Source of the DNA: Candidatus Merdiplasma excrementigallinarum
GTDB taxonomy: Bacteria > Bacillota > Clostridia > Lachnospirales > Lachnospiraceae
Reading direction: 5' to 3'
Assembly (NCBI GenBank): GCA_018713435.1
Contig: DVOS01000064.1
Coordinates: 1 to 33,898 of the forward strand
Length of the DNA: 33,898 nt
Shown here: piece after piece, positions 21,911-30,216 of the stretch
How the letters are laid out: each line of letters begins with the position of its first letter
Numbering within the stretch: position 1 is the first letter of the stretch
Made by a program: the position numbers and the translations under genes
Notes under the pieces: generated by a model
What the model was told of the DNA's origin: nothing
What the model saw: the letters and a program-made list of their open reading frames with translations, nothing else
Databases searched by the model: none

Positions 21911-22723
21911 ATGAGCATCGTCTGTGACTTTCATCTTCACTCCGGCTTTTCCGAGGACAGCTCCTCCCCCATGGAAGAAATGGTGAGGGCGGCTGCGGAA
22001 AAAGGGCTGAAGATACTCTGTTTTACCGAACATTATGATCTGGACTATCCGGAGGGCTGCGGAGAGTTCCGGCCCGATATGGAGGCCTATGTCTCCCGGC
22101 TTTTTTCCCTCCGGGAAACATACCGGGACCGGATTCAGATCCGGCTGGGGCTGGAGCTTGGCATGCAGTCCCATCTGGGCGAGGCCTACCGTCGGCTGGC
22201 CGGCTCCTTTCCCTTTGACTTTCTGATCGCCTCCCAGCACCTGGTGGAGGGGGCGGACCCCTACTATCCGGAATACTGGCAGGGCCGCCGGGAGGAAGAA
22301 GTCTACCGGCGCTATTTTGAAACTGTTTTGCGCAATATCCGCTCCATGGAAGAGTTCGACACGCTGGGGCATCTGGACTATATCGTCCGCTACGGCCCGA
22401 ACCGGAACCGCTTCTACTCTTTCCGGGCCTATGAGGATGTGATCACCCCCATCCTCCAGGAGCTGATCCGCCGGAACAAATGTCTGGAGGTGAACACCGC
22501 CGGGTTAAAATACGGCCTGGGCCATCCCAACCCGGAGGAGGATGTGCTGCGCCGGTATCGGGAACTGGGGGGACGCCGGATCACCATCGGTTCCGACGCC
22601 CACAAGCCGGAGCATATCGCCTGGGAATTTCAAAAAACGGAAAAAATTCTGCTGGATCTGGGCTTTACCCATTATACGGTTTTTCAGAACCGGATTCCCC
22701 TGGAGCTGCCCCTGGGGCGCTGA
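21911..22723 (+). CDS. PHP-family histidinol-phosphatase-like enzyme
   Basis: A 270-residue PHP-domain phosphoesterase of the HisJ/HisK type, which removes phosphate from histidinol phosphate in histidine synthesis. Metal-binding motifs are in order: DFHLHSGFSED (HxH), CFTEHYDL, LGLELG, LIASQHLV, LGHLDYIVRYG and GSDAHKPEHI. The frame extends to 21596, but the ATG at 21911 has GGAAGGAG upstream, follows a promoter, and starts right at the PHP domain. No other his genes are nearby, so the substrate could be another phosphoester. Its last 40 bases overlap the convergent cysteine desulfurase. Confidence 0.88.
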   Translation: MSIVCDFHLHSGFSEDSSSPMEEMVRAAAEKGLKILCFTEHYDLDYPEGCGEFRPDMEAYVSRLFSLRETYRDRIQIRLGLELGMQSHLGEAYRRLAGSFPFDFLIASQHLVEGADPYYPEYWQGRREEEVYRRYFETVLRNIRSMEEFDTLGHLDYIVRYGPNRNRFYSFRAYEDVITPILQELIRRNKCLEVNTAGLKYGLGHPNPEEDVLRRYRELGGRRITIGSDAHKPEHIAWEFQKTEKILLDLGFTHYTVFQNRIPLELPLGR

Positions 22724-23886
22724 CGGGCCAGAAAGTCCGCGTACGCGGGGGATTTGCTCCTTAATTTTGCCACATTCCTTTTTATCGCCTCTACCGTCCG
22801 GTCAATTTCCGCCCCGGTGGTCTCCCGGCCAAGGGTTACCCGCAGGGACCCGTGGGCAGTCTCATCGGACAGCCCCAAAGCCAGCAGCACATGGGAAGCC
22901 TGGGAGGAGCCGGAGGTACAGGCGGATCCGGTGGATACGCAGATCCCTTCCATATCTAACAGGATCAGCAGCGCTTCTCCCTCCACAAACCGGAAGCTGA
23001 AGTTGGAGTTTCCCGGCAGGCGCTGAAGGGGATGGCCATTTAGCCTGCTGTAGGGTATCTCGCCAAGAACCCTCCGGATCAGATAATCCCGCAGTTTTCG
23101 TTCTCTCTCCCCTCTCTCCTTCATCTCTTCCCCGGCCAGTTCGGCTGCCCTGCCAAATCCCGCGATCCCGGCCGTATTTTCCGTGCCGGCCCGGCGTCCT
23201 TTCTCCTGAGCCCCGCCGTGGATAAAGGAGGAAAGCCCCACCCCCTTTTTTATATAGAGGAAACCCACTCCCTTGGGGCCGTATATCTTATGAGCGCTGG
23301 CGCTTAACAGGCTGATCCCCAGTTTTTTCACCGGGAGGGGAATCTGTCCGAAGGCCTGCACGGCGTCCGTGTGAAATAAAATGCCGTGTTTTCCCGCGAT
23401 CTGCCCGATTTTGCCCAGAGGCTGAATGGTTCCGATCTCATTGTTGGCGGCCATGACGGATATGAGAACGGTATCCCGCCGGATGGCCCTCTCCAGCTGG
23501 GACAGTTTTACGATCCCCCACTCATCCACGTCCAGATACGTCACCTCGTACCCCTGCTCCTCCAGATACCGGCAGGTATGCAGCACCGCATGGTGTTCAA
23601 TCTTTGAGGTGATGATATGTCTCCCTCTTTCTTTCTGATCCAGGGCAGCGGATTTGAGCGCCCAGTTATCGGCTTCCGTGCCGCTGCCCGTAAAATAGAT
23701 CTCTTCCCCGTCAGCGCCCAGGATCTGCCCGATTGCTTTTCTCGCCTCGTCCACTGTCTCTCTGCTCTTTGTTCCCAGCGAATACAGGGAGGAAGGATTC
23801 CCAAAGCGTTCCGAAAGGCAGGGAAGCATCGCCTCCCGCACCTGGGGCGCCATCCTGGTGGTAGCCGCGTTGTCCAGATAAATCAT
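22684..23886 (-). CDS. Cysteine desulfurase (NifS/IscS type)
   Basis: A 400-residue PLP enzyme that moves sulfur from cysteine to acceptor proteins for Fe-S clusters or thiolation. Motifs are MIYLDNAATT, GNPSSLYSLG, the cofactor-binding IEHHAVLHTC, AANNEIGTIQP, HTDAVQAFGQ, the PLP lysine in SAHKIYGPKG, and the active Cys in STGSACTSGSSQ on a short group-I-like loop. The ATG has GGGAG 6 bases upstream. No iscU or thiI gene follows in the window, so its acceptor is unknown. Its tail overlaps the end of the PHP gene by 40 bases. Confidence 0.94.
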   Translation of the reverse strand: MIYLDNAATTRMAPQVREAMLPCLSERFGNPSSLYSLGTKSRETVDEARKAIGQILGADGEEIYFTGSGTEADNWALKSAALDQKERGRHIITSKIEHHAVLHTCRYLEEQGYEVTYLDVDEWGIVKLSQLERAIRRDTVLISVMAANNEIGTIQPLGKIGQIAGKHGILFHTDAVQAFGQIPLPVKKLGISLLSASAHKIYGPKGVGFLYIKKGVGLSSFIHGGAQEKGRRAGTENTAGIAGFGRAAELAGEEMKERGERERKLRDYLIRRVLGEIPYSRLNGHPLQRLPGNSNFSFRFVEGEALLILLDMEGICVSTGSACTSGSSQASHVLLALGLSDETAHGSLRVTLGRETTGAEIDRTVEAIKRNVAKLRSKSPAYADFLARQRPRGSSRGIRF

Positions 23887-23971
23887 GTTTGTCTCCCTTT
23901 CCCTGGCTTAGTTCTGCCCCGTTTTTATCCGGCATATACTGAAAATAAATCTGTATCTGTGTTTTTCGTAT

Positions 23972-25522
23972 ATGTCTATGACCATAAAAAAAAGCTCTCA
24001 TCCTTTCATAAAAGGCGCGCTGGTTCTGACGGCAGCCGGACTGATCACCAGAATACTTGGTTTCTTCTATAAAATATTCCTGGTTTCCCTGATTGGTGCG
24101 GAAGGTATCGGTCTCTACCAGATGGTTTTCCCCCTGTACATGCTCTGCGTCTCCCTGGCATCCTCCGGCATTTCCACCGCCATCTCCCGGTTTACGGCGG
24201 AGCGTCTTCCGGTGGAAGGCCCCGGGAAGGCCCGTTCTCTTTTTCTGACCGGACTGGCTATGGCTTTATCCTTCTCCCTTCTGATCGCTCTGCCCCTGTA
24301 TGTGCTGGCAAAACCGGCAGCCGTCTGGTATCTGGGGGAAAAGCGCTGTCTGCCCCTGCTGCGGATCATGGCTCTTTCCATCCCCTTTGAAGTCCTGCAC
24401 GGATGCGTCAACGCCTATATGATCGGCCAGAAGAAAACCGGCTTCCCCGCCCTCTCCCAGCTTCTGGAACAGTCTGTCCGGATCGGAGCCACCTGGCTGC
24501 TTTATCAGGTTTTCATAAGCCGGGGACTGTCCCCCTCTCCTTCGCTGGCGGCAGGCGGCCTGCTGGCGGCGGAAGGTTTTACCGCCCTCTTATCTGTATC
24601 GCTGCTGGCGTTTCGCCGGGAAAAGAGACCTCTTGCCCGGCGTCTGCCCTCCCATCCTGCTTTCTTTGAAAACGTCCGGCTCATCGGCCGCATGGCTCTT
24701 CCCGTTACGGGAAACCGGCTGATGTTAAATCTCCTCCAGAGCTGGGAAGCGGCCCTGATCCCCTCCCGCCTGGAACTTTTCTATCACAGTACCTCCGCCG
24801 CCCTGTCCGCCTACGGCGTTTTCACCGGAATGGCCATGCCCCTGATCATGCTGCCCTGTACCATCACCGGTTCCTTTTCTCTCATGCTGCTCCCTTCTGT
24901 TTCCGAGGCCCACGCTCTGGGCGATGGCAGAAAAATAGAGGAAACGGTCCGCTCCTCTCTGGCGCTCTGTGTATTTATGGGGGTTCTCTCCACCGCCGGC
25001 TTTCTCTGTTTCGGCTCCTCCCTGGGGCTGCTGCTTTACGGTGATGCCAGGGTGGGCGGCTACCTGACGACCCTGGCCTGGATCTGCCCGTTTCTTTATC
25101 TCACCACCACCGTCAGCAGTATCCTCCACGGGCTTGGAAAAACCTCCCATGTTTTTCGGCATAATCTGGCCGGTCTGGCAGTCCGGCTTGCCTTCACCTG
25201 GTTTTTCGTACCGTTTTTCGGCATCCAGGGCTGCCTGTGGGGCCTGCTGGCAAGCCAGCTGCTCACCGCCCTTCTGGGAATACGCTCTCTTGGGGGAAGC
25301 GTTTCGGTTTCCTTTTCTTCTATGGAAAGCATTCTGGTCCCCGGCCTGGTCAGTCTTGCCGGTACGGGTCTGCTGAAACTGCTGCAGCGGCTGCTCCCCG
25401 TTCTTGCGGTCCGGGACAGCTGGATCTGTCTGTTCCTCTCGGCCGGAATCTGGGGCTGTCTGGTGCTGCCCGCAAGCCTGGCGGCGCTGAAGCGGATACG
25501 CCGTCCGTCTCATGCCTTTTAA
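23972..25522 (+). CDS. SpoVB/MurJ-like polysaccharide flippase
   Basis: A 516-residue polytopic protein of the MOP superfamily, most like stage V sporulation protein B. It has about 14 hydrophobic segments. The N-terminus (IKGALVLTAAGLITRILGFFYKIFLVSLIGAEGIGLYQM) is characteristic of the SpoVB group. Such proteins move lipid-linked wall or cortex precursors across the membrane. Both possible ATGs (23972 and 23978) lack a clear Shine-Dalgarno, so the start is tentative. The presence of Spo0A elsewhere in the window fits a spore-former. It is divergent from the cysteine desulfurase. Confidence 0.88.
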   Translation: MSMTIKKSSHPFIKGALVLTAAGLITRILGFFYKIFLVSLIGAEGIGLYQMVFPLYMLCVSLASSGISTAISRFTAERLPVEGPGKARSLFLTGLAMALSFSLLIALPLYVLAKPAAVWYLGEKRCLPLLRIMALSIPFEVLHGCVNAYMIGQKKTGFPALSQLLEQSVRIGATWLLYQVFISRGLSPSPSLAAGGLLAAEGFTALLSVSLLAFRREKRPLARRLPSHPAFFENVRLIGRMALPVTGNRLMLNLLQSWEAALIPSRLELFYHSTSAALSAYGVFTGMAMPLIMLPCTITGSFSLMLLPSVSEAHALGDGRKIEETVRSSLALCVFMGVLSTAGFLCFGSSLGLLLYGDARVGGYLTTLAWICPFLYLTTTVSSILHGLGKTSHVFRHNLAGLAVRLAFTWFFVPFFGIQGCLWGLLASQLLTALLGIRSLGGSVSVSFSSMESILVPGLVSLAGTGLLKLLQRLLPVLAVRDSWICLFLSAGIWGCLVLPASLAALKRIRRPSHAF

Positions 25523-25604
25523 TTGTTTTCTTTTCTTTTTCGAAAAAATTTTTGCTTTTTTTCTGTAATTCGAAATTTTTTGTTGATTTTTGACCAAATT
25601 GCCA

Positions 25605-25633
25605 TGGACATGCTTTTTCCGGAGTGCTATAAT
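25605..25633 (+). promoter_or_regulatory. Promoter of the BASS transporter gene
   Basis: TGGACA (25605-25610), 17-base spacer, TATAAT (25628-25633) with a TG three bases upstream. Strong; GAGAAGGAG precedes the ATG at 25670. Confidence 0.85.
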
Positions 25634-25669
25634 GAGAAACAGAATTTTAATTTGAGAAGGAGAGTAGTT

Positions 25670-26619
25670 ATGAAGGTACTAGAAAAAATCAGCGACTTTT
25701 TTGGAAAGTTTATGGCGATCATCGTGCTTGTAGTTGCGGCGTTGGCCCTGTTTGCCCCGGGCACCTGCCTGTGGCTTCAGACCAGCTGGGTCAACTATCT
25801 GCTGATGATCGTTATGTTCGGTATGGGACTGACCCTGAAGCTGGAGGATTTCAAGCTTGTATTCACCCGTCCTAAGGATATCATCATCGGATGTCTTTCC
25901 CAGTTCACCATTATGCCTCTTCTGGCCTTTATTCTGGGAAAAGTATTTAACCTGGACGCGGCTCTGCTGGCCGGCGTGGTTCTGGTCGGCACCTGCCCCG
26001 GCGGTACTTCCAGCAACGTGATCACCTACCTGTCCAACGGCGATGTGGCTCTGTCTGTGGGAATGACCAGCGTCAATACGCTGCTGCCCCCTTCCTGACA
26101 CCGGCCATCACCTACCTGCTGCTGCGAACCACTGTCACGGTGGATATGTTCAGCATGTTCATCTCCATCGTACAGGTGGTAATCGTTCCCATTGCCCTGG
26201 GCTTTTTAATCAACAAGCTGTTTGGAAAGTTCACTCAGAAGCTGGTAAAGATCCTGCCCTGTATTTCCGTAATCGCCATCTGCCTGATCGTGGCTTCTGT
26301 GGTATCCCACAACTCTGAGAAGATCATGACCACCGGCGTTGTGGTATTCGCAGTGGTGATTCTTCACAATGTGCTGGGTTATGCCTGCGGTCTGGGCGTC
26401 GGCAAGCTGCTGCGCCTGAGCGTGCCCAAGGCAAAAGCCCTCTCCATCGAGGTGGGTATGCAGAACTCCGGTCTTGCCACCTCTCTGGCCGGCACCGCTT
26501 TCCCGGATCTGGCCATGGCTACCGTGCCCGGCGCCGTTTTCTCCGTATGGCACAACATTTCAGGCGCCATTCTGGCCAACATCTACAGACGGTGGACGGA
26601 TAAAAAAGAGACAAAATAA
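25670..26619 (+). pseudogene. BASS-family (bile acid:Na+ symporter-like) transporter, frameshifted
   Basis: Two frames together encode one complete transporter of about 316 residues. Residues 1-142 (25670-26098) end at SVNTLLPPS and a TGA. The remainder continues in the -1 frame, from just after CTGCTG near 26086, as APFLTPAITYLLLRTTV to the stop at 26619. Restoring one base at 26085-26092 (CTGCTGCCCCC) gives NTLLAPFLTP, the expected family sequence. Other landmarks are intact: CPGGTSSNVITYLSNGDVALSV, EVGMQNSGLATSL and VPGAVFSVWHNISGA. The promoter and ribosome site are intact too, so the break is recent or a sequencing error. Substrates of this family include bile acids, pyruvate and pantothenate precursors; which one applies here is unknown. 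Confidence 0.85.
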
Positions 26620-26647
26620 GGTTTTTCGATAACCGAGTGAAAAAATT

Positions 26648-26699
26648 GAACGAGGGTGCTGCAAATCATGAAATTCATGATGAAGCGGCACCCTCGTTC
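26648..26699 (-). terminator. Terminator for glgA
   Basis: A 12-bp perfect stem (26648-26659 with 26688-26699) has a 28-base loop that contains a smaller ATCATGAA/TTCATGAT palindrome. On the minus strand it is followed by AATTTTTT, as expected for the end of the glgA transcript. Confidence 0.75.
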
Positions 26700-26713
26700 T
26701 GCCATAAATGTGA

Positions 26714-26883
26714 GGGAAAACTGCATAAAAAATACATATGCATCCGGTACATCCAGGTGTACACATGTCCAAGACAGATGTTCCGCAGCAGGCGGAATAT
26801 TCCGCTTGCTGCGGACAGATGTCGATAGGACAAGGTGAACACCGGATGTACCGGATGCAAGGAAATCTTTTTGCAGCTTTCCC
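26714..26883. repeat. 170-bp nested palindrome (foldback) between the BASS gene and glgA
   Basis: The outer arms pair 26714-26725 with 26872-26883 imperfectly. A perfect 15-bp pair is 26740-26754 with 26844-26858. Further paired blocks follow, GGTGT with ACACC and TGTCC with GGACA. The centre is a 34-bp palindrome (26782-26798 with 26799-26815) paired at all 17 positions with one G-T. The octamer ACAGATGT flanks the centre at 26774-26781 and 26815-26822. No convincing gene lies in 26620-26899. Confidence 0.8.
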
Positions 26884-26899
26884 CTTTCTGTTTTATTTT

Positions 26900-28345
26900 C
26901 TACCATCCCAGCAGATTGTTATAAAGCTGCTCGTACTTTCTGGCTGAAGTATTCCAGGAGAAGTCCGCCGCCATGGCCCGGTCGATGAGCTTGTTCCACT
27001 CCCGTTTTCTGTTGTAGTATACATCCATGGCATACTTCAGGGTAAAGAGCATCTCATGGGCGTTATAGTTGGCGAAGCTGAAGCCCGTTCCGGTGCTCTC
27101 ATACTCGTTGTAGGGCTGAACCGTATCCTTCAGGCCGCCGGTCTCACGGACGATGGGCACCGTGCCGTAGCGCAGGCTCATCAGCTGGGACAGGCCGCAG
27201 GGCTCAAACAGGGAGGGCATCAGGAAGGCGTCGCAGGAGGCGTAGATCTTATGGGACATGGCCTCGGAGTAGTAAATGTTGGCGGACACCTTGCCCTGGT
27301 ATTTCCAGGCAAAGTGACGGAACATATTCTCATACCGCTCCTCGCCGGTTCCCAGAACCACGATCTGCAGATCCAGCTGGCACATCTCATCCATCATATA
27401 GGCAATCAGGTCAAAGCCCTTCTGATCCGTCAGGCGGGACACAATGCCGATCATGAACTTTCTGTCGTCCTCTTCAAGGCCCAGTTCTCTCTGGAGCGCC
27501 CGCTTATTCTTGATCTTTTCCTTCCGGAAGTTTCTGGCATTATAATTTTTCTCAATCATGGGATCCGTTTCCGGATTGTACTCATCGTAGTCGATGCCGT
27601 TTACGATACCGGACAGGCAGTTGGATCTTGCCCGCATCAGGCCGTCCAGGCGCTCCCCGTAAAACGGAGTCTTAATCTCCTCCGCATAGGTTTCGCTTAC
27701 CGTGGTGATGGCGTCCGCGTACACGATGCCGCCCTTTAAGTAATTGGCGTCTCCGTAGGCTTCCAGCTTATCCGGCGTGAAATAATAGGCGGGCAGTCCG
27801 GTAATATCCTTCACGGTTTTCACATCCCACACGCCCTGGAACTTCAGGTTGTGGATGGTAATCACGGATTTCATATCCCGGAAGAAGTCCCCCTCATGGA
27901 ACTTATCCTTCAGGAACACGGGAATCAGGCCGGTCTGCCAGTCATGGCAGTGGACAATATCCGGTTTGAAACCGATTACGGGAAGGGCGGAGAGAGCCGC
28001 CTTGGAAAAGAAGGCGAACTTCTCGATATCCTGGTAGATGTTCCCGTAGGGTTTGGGACCCGCGAAATAATACTCGTTGTCGATGAAGTAGAACTGCACC
28101 CCGTTGTACACCATCTCCAGAACGCCTACGTACTGAGATCTCCAGGCCAGATCCATGTAAAAATGAGCCAGATAGTTCATCTTGTTTTTCCACTCATCTT
28201 TCATGCACATGTATTTGGGCAGGATGACCCGCACGTCATACTCGTCCTTATTGAAACATTTCGGCAGAGAACCCACCACGTCAGCCAGACCGCCGGTTTT
28301 AATAAACGGTACGCCCTCAGACGCTACAAACAAAATTTTTTTCAT
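26900..28345 (-). CDS. glgA: Glycogen synthase (ADP-glucose type)
   Basis: A 481-residue GT5 glycosyltransferase that extends glycogen with ADP-glucose. The N-terminal substrate motif is KTGGLADVVGSLPK (Lys15 type). HCHDWQTGLIPVFL, the KGGIVYADAITTVSETYAEEI region, GIVSRLTDQKGFDLI and the C-terminal nucleotide-sugar site MPSLFEPCGLSQLMSLRYGTVPIVRETGGLKDTV are all present. Length is normal. GGAGGG lies 7 bases before the ATG. It has its own promoter and a terminator at 26648-26699. No glgC or glgD lies beside it here. Confidence 0.96.
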   Translation of the reverse strand: MKKILFVASEGVPFIKTGGLADVVGSLPKCFNKDEYDVRVILPKYMCMKDEWKNKMNYLAHFYMDLAWRSQYVGVLEMVYNGVQFYFIDNEYYFAGPKPYGNIYQDIEKFAFFSKAALSALPVIGFKPDIVHCHDWQTGLIPVFLKDKFHEGDFFRDMKSVITIHNLKFQGVWDVKTVKDITGLPAYYFTPDKLEAYGDANYLKGGIVYADAITTVSETYAEEIKTPFYGERLDGLMRARSNCLSGIVNGIDYDEYNPETDPMIEKNYNARNFRKEKIKNKRALQRELGLEEDDRKFMIGIVSRLTDQKGFDLIAYMMDEMCQLDLQIVVLGTGEERYENMFRHFAWKYQGKVSANIYYSEAMSHKIYASCDAFLMPSLFEPCGLSQLMSLRYGTVPIVRETGGLKDTVQPYNEYESTGTGFSFANYNAHEMLFTLKYAMDVYYNRKREWNKLIDRAMAADFSWNTSARKYEQLYNNLLGW

Positions 28346-28380
28346 GGTTATACCCTCCGTACATTCGCTCTTTACAGAGA

Positions 28381-28409
28381 ATTATAACTCATTTTATCCA
28401 ATATGAAAA
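28381..28409 (-). promoter_or_regulatory. Promoter of glgA
   Basis: TTTTCA (28404-28409), 17-base spacer, TATAAT (28381-28386). The -35 is weak. Confidence 0.6.
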
Positions 28410-28459
28410 GCCTGTTTCTCATTTCTCTTATGAATTTTTACCAGAAAAAAGCGAAAATT

Positions 28460-29245
28460 TTACCGATTTTTGTATTCCAGCCGTATCCGGTCCGCAATCA
28501 GCGCGATAAACTCCGAGTTGGTGGGTTTTCCCTTTCCTCCGTTCACCGTATAGCCGAACAGCTCGTCGATGGTATCCATCTTGCCCCGGCTCCAGGCCAC
28601 TTCTATGGCGTGGCGGATGGCCCGCTCCACCCGGCTGGGGGTGGTCTGGTATTTTTTCGCGATGGTGGGATAGAGAATTTTCGTAATAGAATTGAGCATC
28701 TCCATATCCTCCACCGACATCATGATCGCTTCCCGCAGGTACTGGTACCCCTTAATGTGGGCCGGCACCCCGATCTCATGAATCAGGTTGGTGATATCGG
28801 TCTCCAGGTTCCGCTCCATGTACTCCCGCCGGCTTGCGAAAGAGCTGCTCCTTCTGGCGTCCCTTCCCACCTGCTCCCGCTTCTCTTTCACATGGCGGAT
28901 ACGGCTTAACACCACCTCATTGTCAAACGGCTTCAGTATATAATAGTCTGCTCCCAGTTCAAAGGCGTCTTCTGTGATCTTCTCCTGACCCACGGCTGAA
29001 ATCACAATGAAAACCGGCTTTTTCACGTTCGGTTCCCGGTTTACCTTATCCATCACGGTCAGACCGTCCATCTTCGGCATAATGATATCCAGCAGCACCA
29101 CGTCCGGCTCTTTTGTGCGGATAATGTCAATCAGATCCTCGCCGTTCCCGGCCTTTCCCACCACCTTCAGATCCCGGTCGCTGCTTACGATCGTATCCAG
29201 AAGCTGGAGCGTCCGCTCATTGTCATCCGCGATTGCCACGTTCAT
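28460..29245 (-). CDS. spo0A: Sporulation master regulator Spo0A
   Basis: A 261-residue response regulator. The receiver domain (1-125) has the acidic pair Asp7-Asp8, the phospho-acceptor Asp53 in [13 protein letters not shown], and the switch and Lys region [10 protein letters not shown]. After a linker, the C-terminal Spo0A DNA-binding domain shows [28 protein letters not shown] and the recognition region [20 protein letters not shown], which are diagnostic. ATG 29254 touches AAGGA, so ATG 29245 (nine bases from AAGGA) is preferred. Spo0A commits Clostridia to sporulation. Two 0A boxes lie upstream of its promoter. Confidence 0.97.
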   Translation of the reverse strand: MNVAIADDNERTLQLLDTIVSSDRDLKVVGKAGNGEDLIDIIRTKEPDVVLLDIIMPKMDGLTVMDKVNREPNVKKPVFIVISAVGQEKITEDAFELGADYYILKPFDNEVVLSRIRHVKEKREQVGRDARRSSSFASRREYMERNLETDITNLIHEIGVPAHIKGYQYLREAIMMSVEDMEMLNSITKILYPTIAKKYQTTPSRVERAIRHAIEVAWSRGKMDTIDELFGYTVNGGKGKPTNSEFIALIADRIRLEYKNR

Positions 29246-29373
29246 TGTACCCATTCCTTATACCCCTCTCTGCCTCACTTTTCGTTTCCGGTTCGAGCCG
29301 GTGCCCGAAATCACGGCATACTTTTTCCATTTTGCACCAGAGCTTCCAAAATTCTCCCCGAAAAACTACTTGT

Positions 29374-29401
29374 ATTATAGTATATCTGGGTACTTATGCA
29401 A
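29374..29401 (-). promoter_or_regulatory. Promoter of spo0A
   Basis: TTGCAT (29396-29401), 16-base spacer, TATAAT (29374-29379). Confidence 0.7.
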
Positions 29402-29420
29402 GGATATTTTATCTTTCTAT

Positions 29421-29427
29421 TTCGACA
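29421..29427 (-). promoter_or_regulatory. 0A box upstream of the spo0A promoter
   Basis: TGTCGAA on the minus strand, in the context ATTGTCGAAATA, about 20 bases upstream of the -35. It matches the Spo0A core site and suggests autoregulation. Confidence 0.6.
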
Positions 29428-29493
29428 ATATGCACCGTTTTATCTGATTATTTTGTCGTTTTATCCGGCATCAAAGGACAATTTCCGGGGGCC

Positions 29494-29500
29494 TGTCGAA
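29494..29500 (+). promoter_or_regulatory. Second 0A box near spo0A
   Basis: TGTCGAA on the plus strand, just past the end of the nucleotidyltransferase gene. It lies about 93 bases upstream of the spo0A -35. Confidence 0.45.
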
Positions 29501-29505
29501 ATCTT

Positions 29506-30201
29506 TCAGCAGCCTGTCTCCCAGGGCAGATCAAAGTCCTCCAGCTCCCCCTCCTCTTTTACAAATACCAGGCCGCTTTGGGAGGCGTGTACGCGCCATA
29601 CCCTGCGGCCTCCCTCATCCCCCGAAAGAGCCAGAAGTTCTCCCGCCAGAGAAGCCCGAAACATCACCGGGTTTCCCAGGCGGCACTCCTCCCTCTTTCG
29701 GTTCTGCCCGTCCTGATCCGCCGCTGTTTCCGTTTTCCTCCAGGCTGCGGAGACTACAGGGAATGTTTTTCTCTCCCCCAGTTCCAGAAATTTTTCCAGC
29801 GTCTCCAGACTCAGCCGGGGCTGATCCGCGGCGACAAACAGCAGATAGTCAAACTCTCCGGCCTTTTGTGCCTCCCGGATGCCTCTTCGGATGGTATGGG
29901 ATACGCCTTTTTCACTCTCCGGGTTGAGAAAGGCTTTCATGCCCCGCTCCCCGGCGCTCTCCAGTATCTCCTGAAACCGGGTGATGACAAAGATCTCTGC
30001 CTCGTTATGCCTTTCCCGCAGCGCGGCCAGCGTCTCCAGCCCATACAGGTACAGAGGTTTTCCCTCCAGTTTCTGGAGAAGTTTGTTTTTCTCTTCGTTT
30101 CCCGGATACAGTCCTTCGTTCCTCTGTCCGGATCTTTTCTGTTTAGCCATAGCAAAACGGCGGCTGTTTCCAGCCGCCATATAAATTACCGCAACTTTCA
30201 T
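29506..30201 (-). CDS. MocA/MobA-like nucleotidyltransferase
   Basis: A 231-residue NTP-transferase of the group that makes molybdopterin dinucleotide cofactors or related nucleotide-activated products. The nucleotide-binding start AVIYMAAGNSRRF, the Lys in NKLLQKLEGKPLY, GVSHTIRRGIREA, the metal-binding AADQPRLSLETLEKF and RLGNPVMFRASLAGELLALSGDEGGR follow the MocA pattern. An unusual charged insert (about residues 19-38) follows the first loop, and another lies near residues 155-170. No molybdenum enzyme or Moco biosynthesis gene is in the window. It follows uridine phosphorylase by 15 bases and is cotranscribed with it. Confidence 0.8.
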   Translation of the reverse strand: MKVAVIYMAAGNSRRFAMAKQKRSGQRNEGLYPGNEEKNKLLQKLEGKPLYLYGLETLAALRERHNEAEIFVITRFQEILESAGERGMKAFLNPESEKGVSHTIRRGIREAQKAGEFDYLLFVAADQPRLSLETLEKFLELGERKTFPVVSAAWRKTETAADQDGQNRKREECRLGNPVMFRASLAGELLALSGDEGGRRVWRVHASQSGLVFVKEEGELEDFDLPWETGC

Positions 30202-30216
30202 TGCCGCTCCTTTTTC

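Noticed and set aside
23887..23971. Divergent promoter between cysteine desulfurase and SpoVB-like gene
   Set aside because: No pair of hexamers at proper spacing was good enough to report.
26085..26098. Programmed -1 ribosomal frameshift in the BASS gene
   Set aside because: The codons CCC CCT preceded by G do not form an X XXY YYZ slippery site, and transporters of this family are not known to use one. A lost base is simpler.
26560..26906. Several short open frames in the glgA 3' region
   Set aside because: They come from reading the inverted repeats on both strands and lack starts with ribosome sites.
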